From the NCBI GenBank assembly GCA_963842335.1, contig CAWJGF010000028.1, positions 62,001-126,000 on the forward strand: DNA of 64,000 bases, in the 5' to 3' direction. How positions within the stretch are numbered: position 1 is the stretch's first letter; every line of letters begins with the position of its first letter. A program made the position numbers and the translations under genes. The notes under the pieces were generated by a model. That model searched no databases, was not told where the DNA came from, and was given only the letters and a program-made list of their open reading frames with translations. The DNA is from PALSA-600 sp963842335 (GTDB lineage: Bacteria > Actinomycetota > Thermoleophilia > Gaiellales > Gaiellaceae). This document shows positions 1 to 7,992 of the stretch, piece by piece.

Positions 1-103
1 GAAGCCCCTGCGGAGGGTTGCTCTTGGGATCGACGTGCGAGTTGACCTCGTCGAACTGCTCCTTGGTCACTCCTGGGAGCTTGATCCGGATTCCAACGGT
101 CAT
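1..103 (-). CDS. Partial small protein of unknown function (5' end only)
   Basis: An ATG on the minus strand at 101-103 follows a Shine-Dalgarno-like AGAGG, and the frame stays open to the window edge. The protein begins MTVGIRIKLPGVTKEQFDEV and continues about 14 more residues. The opening resembles small ferredoxin-like (dimeric alpha-beta barrel, monooxygenase-type) domains, but so few residues are visible that I assign no function. The start is supported by the ribosome-binding site and by the clean break from the next gene. Confidence 0.55.
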   Translation of the reverse strand, partial: MTVGIRIKLPGVTKEQFDEVNSHVDPKSNPPQGL

Positions 104-163
104 CAGCAACCTCTTTCCGATTGGTGGTTTCTTCGACGGTACTCCGTGTTCGCTCCTGACGAG

Positions 164-877
164 TCAGGTCACGGCTTGGATGATGCCCCGAACGGTGAGA
201 TAGAGCCCGACTGCCGCGAGCACGTAGGCGGCGAAGCGGCGACCGTTGCGCTTCAGCCAGTCGTTGAACGCGTTCACGGCGACCGTCGTGCGCTCGGGGA
301 CGAAGAGGTACGCGACGATCGGCACCTCGACGAAGGCGAACATGATCACGTAGAAGACGATGATCGTCGCGACCTTCGCCCCGTTGCTTGCGTCCAGCTC
401 GGCGATGTCCTTCAGCGCGACGATCGGGAACGTGCCCGGGACGATGTTCAGCACGATCCCCGCGACGAACGCGACGGGCGCGCCGCGTTCGACGGCGCGC
501 TCAGTCAGCGGTGGCTTCTTGTCGGGCGAAGCCGCGTCGCTCGGCTTCTCCGCCGGCGCCGGCATTCGGTTGTTGGCCTTTCGCAGCAGTGCACCCGCGC
601 CGAGAATCGAGAGCAGTCCGATGACGATGTCGACGACAGGGTCGATCGTCGGCTGCGAGCCGTTCATGAAGCTCGCGCCCTGCAGCGCGAACACGACGGC
701 GATCCCGACCGTCACCGTCGTCAACAAGCCACCCGCCAGGAACCAGAAGAGAATCTTCACCGGTTGGCTCACCCGCAGTGCGAGCACGACGATCACGATG
801 AGCGTCGGCCAGAACATCGACGCGAACGCGAGCACGAGCAACTCGAGCCAGGTGGGCAAACAGTTTCCCTTCTCCAC
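164..877 (-). CDS. GAP-family (sulfolipid-1-addressing-like) integral membrane protein
   Basis: A 237-residue protein starting at GTG. About six hydrophobic segments are visible (roughly residues 11-33, 43-65, 79-97, 133-155, 168-193 and 217-234), with a charged Lys/Pro-rich cytoplasmic loop near 105-125. The layout fits the actinobacterial GAP/Sap family, whose mycobacterial members help bring glycolipids to the cell surface. Substrate is unknown here. It lies 45 bp downstream of a methyltransferase gene on the same strand. The family call rests on topology and overall resemblance, not on a catalytic motif. Confidence 0.6.
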   Translation of the reverse strand: MEKGNCLPTWLELLVLAFASMFWPTLIVIVVLALRVSQPVKILFWFLAGGLLTTVTVGIAVVFALQGASFMNGSQPTIDPVVDIVIGLLSILGAGALLRKANNRMPAPAEKPSDAASPDKKPPLTERAVERGAPVAFVAGIVLNIVPGTFPIVALKDIAELDASNGAKVATIIVFYVIMFAFVEVPIVAYLFVPERTTVAVNAFNDWLKRNGRRFAAYVLAAVGLYLTVRGIIQAVT

Positions 878-922
878 GAGGGGCGCGGTACGCGCCCAAC
901 CTACGTCACCAAGGGTGCGGTT

Positions 923-1630
923 TCAGCGAGAGCCGTTGGTGAGCTTGTCGGCGGCGAGAGGCTTGAACGCCCGTAGAGCGAGGAAGATCGGCGGATCAGC
1001 AAGCCCCGGCTCCTCGACCTGGACGATCGAGAGTCCGCTCCCGATGACGGCGTTGAGGAGACCGGCGAGCGGCAGATGGTTGATGCCGACGCGCACGCGG
1101 ATCTTCGTGCTGGTCGGGTCCGGCGGGAGGCGCTGCCAACCTGCGTGCGCATAGCCCGGCCGAAGTGTGACGGGCGCGCCTTCCGTGCGATCGACGAACG
1201 GCGATCCGAAGCATGGGTGCACGCCGAGGTACACGAATGCCCCACCGGGGCGCAGCACCCGGGCTGCCTCGGAGAACGCCGTTTCCACGTCGTCGAAGTC
1301 GGTATGGGTGAGGATCGACACCGCGGCGTCGAACTCGCCGTCGCGGAACGGAAGGGCATGCGCGTCGGCGAGTACAAGCTCCGCGAGCTCTCCTGCATGC
1401 TCGCGCGCAGCAGAGAGCTGGTCGACAGAGACGTCGGTACCGACAACCGACCACCCCGCGCGAACGAGCGACGGGATCGCACGGCCGGTCCCGCACCCAA
1501 GGTCGAGACAGCGACCTCCTCGCCCCTGACCGAGGAGCTTGACGACGAACCGTCGCGCTTCCGAGAACACCTCGTTGGCCGCGAAGGTCTCGTACCACTC
1601 CGTCTGCCCGTCGTAGCGACCGGCGGGCAC
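923..1630 (-). CDS. Class I SAM-dependent methyltransferase
   Basis: A 235-residue cytosolic protein. The SAM-binding motif I reads LDLGCGTGRA near residues 42-51, followed by the acidic end of strand 2 (GTDVS) and a motif near ADAHALPF, as in the Methyltransf_11 family. The later part (ILTHTDFDDVETAFSEAARV) is the usual helix before strand 5. The substrate cannot be read from sequence. It begins 5 bp after the rny stop and is probably co-transcribed with it. Confidence 0.8.
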   Translation of the reverse strand: MPAGRYDGQTEWYETFAANEVFSEARRFVVKLLGQGRGGRCLDLGCGTGRAIPSLVRAGWSVVGTDVSVDQLSAAREHAGELAELVLADAHALPFRDGEFDAAVSILTHTDFDDVETAFSEAARVLRPGGAFVYLGVHPCFGSPFVDRTEGAPVTLRPGYAHAGWQRLPPDPTSTKIRVRVGINHLPLAGLLNAVIGSGLSIVQVEEPGLADPPIFLALRAFKPLAADKLTNGSR

Positions 1631-1635
1631 GCGAT

Positions 1636-3210
1636 TCAGGCCGCGTCGACGCGCTGGATGCCGCGCCGTGCCTCGACCTTGTTCGATGCCACGTCGACGG
1701 CACGGCTCTCGCGAATCACCGTCACCTTGATCTGGCCCGGGTACTCGAGATGGTTCTCGATCTCGCGGGCGATCTCGTGGGACAGCAACACCGCGCCGTC
1801 GTCGTCGATCTCGTGCGGCTTCACGAGCACGCGGATCTCACGGCCGGCCTGCAGCGCGTAGACCTTCTCGACGCCGGGATGGTTCGCGGCCAGCTGCTCG
1901 AGTGACTCGAGGCGCTTGATGTAGTGCTCGAGCCCCTCGCCGCGCGCACCCGGCCGGGAGGCCGAGATCGCGTCGGCGGCGATCAGCAGCACTGCCTCGA
2001 CGGTTTGCGGCTGCACCTCGTAGTGGTGTGCCTCGATCGCGTGGCAGACGGCCGCGCTCTCGCCGTAGCGTTTCGCGAGCTGGGTCGAGATCGCCGCGTG
2101 CGAGCCCTCCACCTCGTGCGTCATCGCCTTCCCGAGGTCGTGCAGCAACGCAGCGCGTTTCGCCGTCTTCGGCGACGCCTCGACCTCGGAGGCCATGATC
2201 CCGGCGAGCTGGACGACCTCCAGCGTGTGCTTGAGCACGTTCTGGCCGTAGCTCGTGCGGTAGCGGAGTCGACCGAGGATCTTCACGAGCTCTTCGTTGA
2301 AATCGCCGCAGTTCGCCTCGAAAACGGCCTGCTCGCCCGCCTGCCGGATGTGCTCGTCCAGCTCCGCCTTCGAGAGGTAGTACATCTCCTCGATCCGGGT
2401 CGGGTGGATGCGCCCGTCCTCGATCAGCTTCAACAGCGTCATCCGCGCGATCTCGCGGCGAATCCCGTCGAACGACGAGAGGACGACGGCGTTCGGAGTG
2501 TCGTCGATGATGAAGTCGACGCCTGTGAGGTGCTCGAGCGTGCGGATGTTGCGGCCCTCACGGCCGATGATGCGGCCCTTCATGTCGTCGGACGGCAGCT
2601 CGACCAGAGTGACGGTGGTCTCGGCGGCAGCGCTCGCCGCAACGCGTTGGAGGGCATCGGCGACGAGGTTGCGGGCGCGCCGCTTCGCCTCGCCGGCCGC
2701 TTCCTCCTCCATCTGACGGACCCGTCCCGCGAGCTCGTGGCGCACCTGCTCCTCGGATTCGGCGAGGATGCGCTTCTGGGCCTCGCCTGTCGTGAGCGAG
2801 GCAATGCGCTCGAGTTCGTGGCGCTCGTTGTCCTTGATCTCCTTGACATCCTCCTGAAGCTGCCGCAGGTGAACCTCGCGATCCGCGACTCCCTGCTCGC
2901 GGCGCGCGAGCTCGGTCAGCTTCCGGTCGATGTCGTCCTCCTTGGCGAGCACGCGCTCCTCGATCTTCAGCACCTCGTCGCGGCGCTCGCGCAACTCGGA
3001 CTCGAGCTCGGCGCGGAGCTTGACCGCCTGCTCGCGCGTCTCGATCGCGGACTCGCGGCGGGTCGATTCAGCCTCGCTCTGTGCCTGGTCGAGGATCAGC
3101 GTCCGCGTGCGTCGAGCCGCTTCGAGCCGTGAGCTCGCGAGAAACCGCAGCGCGAGCAACGCGCCGGCGGCTCCGACTGCAACTCCGATGACGATCGCGA
3201 CGACGAGCAT
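1636..3210 (-). CDS. rny: Ribonuclease Y
   Basis: A 524-residue membrane-anchored endoribonuclease that starts mRNA decay. It has an N-terminal hydrophobic anchor (residues 2-24), a long charged coiled coil to about residue 180, a KH domain with GRIIGREGRN near residue 211, and an HD phosphohydrolase domain with HDLGKAM near residue 355. Length and order match the family (about 515-520 residues). The ATG follows a good AGGGAG site. The gene lies downstream of recA-recX, a usual actinobacterial position, but a 231-bp gap after recX suggests its own promoter. Confidence 0.96.
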   Translation of the reverse strand: MLVVAIVIGVAVGAAGALLALRFLASSRLEAARRTRTLILDQAQSEAESTRRESAIETREQAVKLRAELESELRERRDEVLKIEERVLAKEDDIDRKLTELARREQGVADREVHLRQLQEDVKEIKDNERHELERIASLTTGEAQKRILAESEEQVRHELAGRVRQMEEEAAGEAKRRARNLVADALQRVAASAAAETTVTLVELPSDDMKGRIIGREGRNIRTLEHLTGVDFIIDDTPNAVVLSSFDGIRREIARMTLLKLIEDGRIHPTRIEEMYYLSKAELDEHIRQAGEQAVFEANCGDFNEELVKILGRLRYRTSYGQNVLKHTLEVVQLAGIMASEVEASPKTAKRAALLHDLGKAMTHEVEGSHAAISTQLAKRYGESAAVCHAIEAHHYEVQPQTVEAVLLIAADAISASRPGARGEGLEHYIKRLESLEQLAANHPGVEKVYALQAGREIRVLVKPHEIDDDGAVLLSHEIAREIENHLEYPGQIKVTVIRESRAVDVASNKVEARRGIQRVDAA

Positions 3211-3441
3211 GAGTGCTCCCTACGGGGTGGTGCCCGCACGATGCTCAGTCGCCGATTGGCGTTCGAGAGCGCGCACACAGGCGCGCCGGACGATCTCAGC
3301 TCAGATCTCTACCTGGGGCGTGCCCTGAAGCTGACAGAGGATCGGAGGATGGAAAGGTCGGTTTCAAAGGAGCTCGAAGGCAAATCAGTGGAATGTGCGT
3401 TGTGCAGGCAAAAAGGATGAATGTTCCTGCACTCTACAACT

Positions 3442-3870
3442 TCAGACGTCCGCGGCGCCAGCCTCGCCGGCCGCTGCCTCTATCGCCTCGTCGCCGAAGC
3501 CCTTCCGGCCGAGTCGCGCGGCGGTCTTCGGCCCAGGCCCGAGACGGGCGACGAGCCGAGCAGCCCGCTCGCGCTCGGGCTCGAGCTTCGCGACCGCGTC
3601 GGTCGCCTCGGCCTGCGAGAGACCGTCCTCCTCGAGGAAGTGACGGATGCCCTCGTCGCCGTACCCGCGCTCGGCGAGGGCGGTCGCCCGCGCGCGTGCG
3701 TATCGGCGGTCGTCGAGGTAGCCGACCCGTTCGAGGGTCTCGAGCGCCTCTGCGCGCCCGGCGTCGTCCACCCCGGCTCGCGCAAGCCGCTCGTCGAGTT
3801 GGCGGCGTGAGCGGTCGCGATGCTGCAGCGCCCGTGCGGCGATCTCGATCGGATCAGGGTCAGCCGGCAC
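3442..3870 (-). CDS. recX: RecX regulatory protein
   Basis: A 142-residue protein beginning at GTG, 45 bp downstream of recA. It shows the three-helix repeats of RecX (ALQHRDRSRRQLDERL, VGYLDDRRYARARA, LEEDGLSQAEATDAV). RecX caps and modulates RecA filaments. It is at the short end for the family (about 150-270 residues). Its place directly after recA supports the call and suggests co-induction with recA from the SOS box upstream of recA. Confidence 0.92.
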   Translation of the reverse strand: MPADPDPIEIAARALQHRDRSRRQLDERLARAGVDDAGRAEALETLERVGYLDDRRYARARATALAERGYGDEGIRHFLEEDGLSQAEATDAVAKLEPERERAARLVARLGPGPKTAARLGRKGFGDEAIEAAAGEAGAADV

Positions 3871-3915
3871 GGGCGCTTGCCATGGTGTTGGACGGTGGAT
3901 GTGAGGCGGCCGCTG

Positions 3916-4998
3916 CTAGACGGCCGCCGGCTCGGCCTCGACGTCTGCTTCGTCGTGCACCGGCGTCACTTCGGTCGGTTCGCCGGAGGTTGGCAGCAGG
4001 CGTGCCGAGATGACCTGTCCCTCGGGGGCCTGGCTCTGGATCCCCTGGAGGATCGACTGGACGATGTCCGGGTGCTCCCGTAGGAAGGCCGTCGCGTTCT
4101 GGCGGCCCTGCCCGAGGCGCTCGTCGCCGAACGAGAAGTACGAACCCGACTTCTGCACGACTTTCCGCTCGAGCCCGACCTCGAGGACCGTGCCCTCCCA
4201 CGAGATGCCGTCCCCGTAGATGATGTCGAACTCGGCCTGCTTGAACGGCGGGGCAACCTTGTTCTTCACGACTTTCACGCGGACCCGGTTGCCGATCGCC
4301 TCGACGCCTTCCTTCAGCGTCTCGATGCGGCGGATATCGAGCCGGATCGACGCGTAGAAACGAAGTGCGCGGCCGCCCGACGTGGTCTCCGGGCTGCCGA
4401 ACATGACGCCGATCTTCTCGCGCAACTGGTTCGTGAAGAAGCAGATCGTGTTGGTCTGGTGGAGCGTGCCGTTGAGCTTGCGCAGCGCCTGGCTCATCAG
4501 ACGGGCCTGCAACCCAACGTGCGAGTCACCCATCTCGCCCTCGATCTCGGCCTTCGGCGTCAGTGCTGCGACCGAGTCGATCGCGACGACGGCGAGGGCG
4601 CCGGAGCGGACGAGCAGCTCGCAGATCTCGAGCGCCTGCTCGCCCGTGTCGGGCTGGGAGACGAGCAACTCGTCGATGTTGACGCCGATCCGCTTTGCAT
4701 ACGCCGGATCCATCGCGTGCTCCGCGTCGATGAAGGCGCAGATGCCACCGCGGCGCTGCGCCTCGGCGATCACGTGGTAGACGAGCGTCGTCTTGCCCGA
4801 CGACTCCGGGCCGAAGACCTCGATCACGCGGCCGCGAGGCAGCCCACCCACGCCGAGCGCGATGTCGAGCGACAGCGACCCCGTCGACACGGCGCCGATC
4901 GCGACCTGCGCCTGATCGTTCATCTTCATGACGGCGCCCTTGCCAAACTGGCGCTCGATCTGTCCCAGCGCCGTATCCAGTGCTTGCTCACGATCCAC
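3916..4998 (-). CDS. recA: Recombinase RecA
   Basis: A 360-residue DNA-strand-exchange ATPase. Walker A is GPESSGKT near residue 62; the family motif ALRFYAS and the interface segment beginning QFGKGAVMKM are also present. I chose the GTG at 4996-4998, preceded by a perfect AGGAGG whose bases lie over the end of thpR. An in-frame upstream start would add 58 residues unlike RecA. The C-terminus is acidic, as usual. A perfect SOS box lies about 100 bp upstream inside thpR, so DNA-damage induction is likely. Confidence 0.98.
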   Translation of the reverse strand: MDREQALDTALGQIERQFGKGAVMKMNDQAQVAIGAVSTGSLSLDIALGVGGLPRGRVIEVFGPESSGKTTLVYHVIAEAQRRGGICAFIDAEHAMDPAYAKRIGVNIDELLVSQPDTGEQALEICELLVRSGALAVVAIDSVAALTPKAEIEGEMGDSHVGLQARLMSQALRKLNGTLHQTNTICFFTNQLREKIGVMFGSPETTSGGRALRFYASIRLDIRRIETLKEGVEAIGNRVRVKVVKNKVAPPFKQAEFDIIYGDGISWEGTVLEVGLERKVVQKSGSYFSFGDERLGQGRQNATAFLREHPDIVQSILQGIQSQAPEGQVISARLLPTSGEPTEVTPVHDEADVEAEPAAV

Positions 4999-5000
4999 GT

Positions 5001-5552
5001 CTACCGACCTCCTAATGGCACCGTTTCGAGTACGTCGTATTGCGCGCCCGCAGGCCGCAGAGCCGAAGCGTAGAGAGCCGCCCGGACGACATTGATCGAA
5101 CGTATGTTCGTGAGCGGTGGCGCCAGTCCTTCCCGCTCTTTGAAGCGCCGAACGGTGATGTGCGGCAACCACGCGCGCGCCTCCGGGCGGTACGCGCCGA
5201 GGGCCTCGAGTCGCTCCACGAGGTCGGATCGCACCCGCCCACCGGCGCCGTTCACATCCTCATAGACGATCATTCCGACGCTCGCCGTCTCGCGGTATTC
5301 GATCGGACGCAGGCGTACCTCGTCGCACACGCCGGCGGCCTCGACGAGTGACTCGCCGATGGCCGGAACCTCTGCGACCGGCCGCGAACCGAGAAATGCC
5401 AGTGTGACGTGCAGGTTGGCGGGCGGGACGACGCGTCCACCAGCATGAGTGCCCCGGAGCAGCTGCTCGTGCTGCCACGCGACAAGCTCGGCCTCGCTTG
5501 CCGGCGGCAGCTGGAACCCGCAGAAGAGCCTGATCCGTTCACTACCTGCCAC
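5001..5552 (-). CDS. thpR: RNA 2',3'-cyclic phosphodiesterase (2'-5' RNA ligase family)
   Basis: A 183-residue member of the 2H phosphoesterase family. Both catalytic motifs are present: HVTLAFLG near residue 48 and HITVRRF near residue 131. The enzyme opens terminal 2',3'-cyclic phosphates on RNA. It ends 2 bp before the recA start; its last codons hold the recA ribosome-binding site, and its 3' third holds a SOS box. The cinA-thpR-recA order is common in actinobacteria. Confidence 0.92.
   Translation of the reverse strand: MAGSERIRLFCGFQLPPASEAELVAWQHEQLLRGTHAGGRVVPPANLHVTLAFLGSRPVAEVPAIGESLVEAAGVCDEVRLRPIEYRETASVGMIVYEDVNGAGGRVRSDLVERLEALGAYRPEARAWLPHITVRRFKEREGLAPPLTNIRSINVVRAALYASALRPAGAQYDVLETVPLGGR
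5097..5110. promoter_or_regulatory. SOS (LexA) box upstream of recA
   Basis: The sequence CGAACGTATGTTCG is a full match to the Gram-positive/actinobacterial LexA operator CGAAC-N4-GTTCG. It lies inside thpR, about 100 bp upstream of the recA start, which implies an internal recA promoter. The same 14-mer, on the opposite strand, overlaps the start of the LysM gene at 57093-57106. Confidence 0.85.
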
Positions 5553-5579
5553 GCTAGCCCGCGCCGTGTGCCCTGTGGG

Positions 5580-6840
5580 TCACGTCTCTGTGACAAGTTG
5601 GCGAATGAGGTGCAGCGCCGCCACCGCGGCACGGCCGCGGATCGTCGAGCGGTCGCCTGGGAAGTCGAGCCGCCGACCGCGTTCGCCCATCGGCCCTGAC
5701 GCGTGCACGAACACGAGTCCAACCGGCTTCTCCTCCGTGCCGCCACCCGGGCCTGCGACGCCTGTCACCGAGACCGCAACGTCCGCGCCGAGCCGTTCGC
5801 GTGCGCCGCGGGCCATCGCCGCCGCCGTCTCCGCGGACACCGCCCCGTAGGTGGCGAGCACCTCCGGAGGCACGCCGAGCTGCTCGGCCTTGACCTCGTT
5901 CGAATAGGAGACGATCGCGCCGAGGAAGACGTCGCTCGATCCCGGCACGTCGGTCAGGCGCGCGGCGACGAGCCCGCCGGTGCAGGATTCGGCGGTCGCC
6001 AGGGTGAGGCCGCGCGTGCGAAGGAGGTCGAGGACGAGGCTTGCGGTCGGCTCCTCGGTGCGGCTGAAGAGGTAGCCCTCGTTGGCCGTGACGAGCGCCG
6101 CAGCGAGGGCTCGTCGCCCGGGGCTCGGCGCCGGCGGCGGCGAAGAGGTCGACGTGAATCTCGAAATCGCGCGCGCAAATCGTCACCTCCACCCCTTCGC
6201 CGTCGCCGCCCGCCGCGCTGAGCGCATCGGCGACCGCGGATTCCGACAGGCCGTAGAAGCGCAGCACCTGACGCTCGGGCACGGTCGCCTCGCCGAGCAG
6301 GCGTCGCAACGGCTCGGTCTCGAGGACGCGCGGCCAGAGCTGCTGCAGCTCACGTGGCGGCCCTGGCAGCGCGACCACAGCGCACTTGCCGACCGTCAGG
6401 ACGACCGCCGGTGCGGTGCCGACGAGGCCGACCCACGATGCGCCGGCAGGCAGCGTCGCCTGCTTGCGCACACCGTGCGCGAAGTCCGTGTACGGACGGT
6501 CGAGCCGGGCGGCGATCCGGCGCGACAGCGCTTCGATCGCGGACTCGAGAGTTGCGTCGACCATGAGCTCCACCCCGGCAGCGCGCGCCAGGAGCTCGAT
6601 CGTGCGGTCGTCGTGGGTCGGACCAAGTCCTCCGGAGACGCAGAGCAGGTCGTAGGCGAGGCCGTCGCGCAGGGCTGCTTCGAGGTCGTCCGGCTCGTCG
6701 CCGACGACCGTGATCCGCGCCGGGTCGATGCCGAGTCGGAGAAGGGAGCCTGCGAGGAACGGGCCGTTGCGATCGTTGCGATCGCCGCGCACGAGCTCGG
6801 AGCCCGATGCGACGATCGCGGCGCGGAGTCGCGTCGTCAG
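5580..6840 (-). CDS. cinA: CinA-family protein (MoCF-like plus amidase domains), with an apparent frameshift
   Basis: The N-terminal part carries the MoCF/COG1058 domain (VASGSEL, then VSGGLGPTHDDRT and LPGPPRE). The C-terminal part carries the nicotinamide-mononucleotide deamidase/competence domain (TAESCTGG, SVTGVAGPGGGTEEKPVG). The two lie in different frames. Removing one base from the GGG at 6107-6109 (CCC in the coding strand) rejoins them into a normal protein of about 420 residues, so this is probably a sequencing insertion. The start is unusual: a CTG at 6838-6840 overlaps the rodZ stop by 4 nt and gives the expected N-terminus. A TTG at 6852 is the nearest canonical alternative. Confidence 0.85.
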
Positions 6841-7535
6841 GCGGGACGCCAACCCGTCGGCGTGATGATGATCACGCGCGGCTGCAGGCCCGGAACATGC
6901 ACGACGGTGCCTCGAACGAGGATCCTCAGGTTCTCGGGAGAGTCGATCTGCACCCACAGGCGACGGCCGCGGATCGCGACCGCGGCATCGCCTTTCTGCA
7001 CGGTGCCGTCGTACGCGACGTTCCCGGTCGCCGAGCCGGTGCGCGCGGTCAGATGCGTCGAGCCGCGGACCGCGACCACTGTGAGCAGCGGTCCCTTGGG
7101 ATGCGTTAGCGGCGCATGCCTCACGGTTTTCTTCGGCACCGGCGGCGTGCTGCCACTCGTCTTCCAGGCCGAGATGACCACGATCGTGATCACCGCGATC
7201 AGCGCGAGTGCGATGAGAACCACACCGGTCTCGAGACGGCGCGTGCGGCGCTGGGGCCTGGCGGCGGAGCGGCGCGCAGCGCGCAGCTCATGCTCGTCGC
7301 CTGCCACGAAGCGCGAGTTGTACTCGTCGACATAGAGCTGGCCGTCCAGACCGAGGTACTCGGCATACGTTCGCAGGAAGCCCTTGACATAGGTCTGCGC
7401 GGGCAGCGTCTCGAACTGCTCGTCCTCGAGCGCGCGCAGGTACTTGCCGCGGATTTTTGTGCCCAGCTCCGCCTGGGCGAAATCCACGCCCCGGCGCATG
7501 CGGGCCTCACGGAGGCTGTTGCCGATCTCGAACAC
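6837..7535 (-). CDS. RodZ-like membrane protein with N-terminal HTH
   Basis: A 232-residue protein starting at GTG. Residues 3-75 form the RodZ-type helix-turn-helix (SLREARMRRG...LRTYAEYLGLD). A basic stretch precedes a single transmembrane helix near 101-124, and the extracytoplasmic part contains the DUF4115-like beta domain (VVAVRGSTHL...LRILVRGTVV). RodZ links the MreB cytoskeleton to cell-wall synthesis. Placement between ftsK and cinA-recA is typical of this family; the usual neighbour pgsA is absent. Its stop overlaps the proposed cinA start. Confidence 0.85.
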   Translation of the reverse strand: MFEIGNSLREARMRRGVDFAQAELGTKIRGKYLRALEDEQFETLPAQTYVKGFLRTYAEYLGLDGQLYVDEYNSRFVAGDEHELRAARRSAARPQRRTRRLETGVVLIALALIAVITIVVISAWKTSGSTPPVPKKTVRHAPLTHPKGPLLTVVAVRGSTHLTARTGSATGNVAYDGTVQKGDAAVAIRGRRLWVQIDSPENLRILVRGTVVHVPGLQPRVIIITPTGWRPA

Positions 7536-7586
7536 GGCCGGCTCAGGGTAGCGTCAGGAGTGACCCGTGGCGAATCGCGGCGACTC

Positions 7587-7679
7587 GCTACGAGCCTGCG
7601 GCACGGACCAGCTACGAGCCTGCGGCACGGACCAGCTACGAGCCTGCGGCACGGACCAGCTACGAGCCTGCGGCACGGA
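7587..7679. repeat. Tandem 24-bp repeat, about 3.9 copies
   Basis: Three perfect 24-bp units begin at 7587, 7611 and 7635 (GCTACGAGCCTGCGGCACGG plus ACCA). A fourth copy from 7659 matches for 21 bases. The fourth copy is the last coding segment of the small membrane protein at 7660-7992, including its TAG stop, so the array looks like tandem duplication of that gene's 3' end into the spacer before rodZ. There are no spacers, so it is not a CRISPR array. Confidence 0.95.
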
Positions 7680-7992
7680 GCGCCGCATAGATGCCGAGCG
7701 CGAGCGCACCGGTCACGGCCGCGTAGACCCCGGTCCAGACGAGGAAGCGGCTCGGGCGCCGCCGGCCCCCGCTCCCGGCGTACACGCTGCGGGCGCTCGC
7801 GAGGCGGGCGCGGCGCGAGCTCGCGATCCCGAGCACCGCGAAGACGACGGCGACCGCCACGCTGACGTAGAGCGCGCGGATCAGTGCGACCCCGTTCAGC
7901 GCCTGGGCCGCGGCAACGCCTGCGGGAATCGCGAGCACCGCCAGCGCACCGAAGAGACCGGCCGCGCGGGCGGCGCGCTTACTGCTTGACAT
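7660..7992 (-). CDS. Small membrane protein of unknown function
   Basis: A 110-residue protein with about three hydrophobic helices (roughly residues 10-30, 36-57 and 84-106) separated by a basic loop rich in Arg and Gly. The ATG overlaps the end of the preceding permease by 14 nt, so it is the last gene of the ABC importer operon. I recognise no family. Its C-terminal codons form one unit of the 24-bp tandem repeat. Confidence 0.6.
   Translation of the reverse strand: MSSSKRAARAAGLFGALAVLAIPAGVAAAQALNGVALIRALYVSVAVAVVFAVLGIASSRRARLASARSVYAGSGGRRRPSRFLVWTGVYAAVTGALALGIYAALRAAGS

Noticed and set aside
7587..7679. Possible CRISPR array
   Set aside because: Units are contiguous with no unique spacers, and no cas gene is near.
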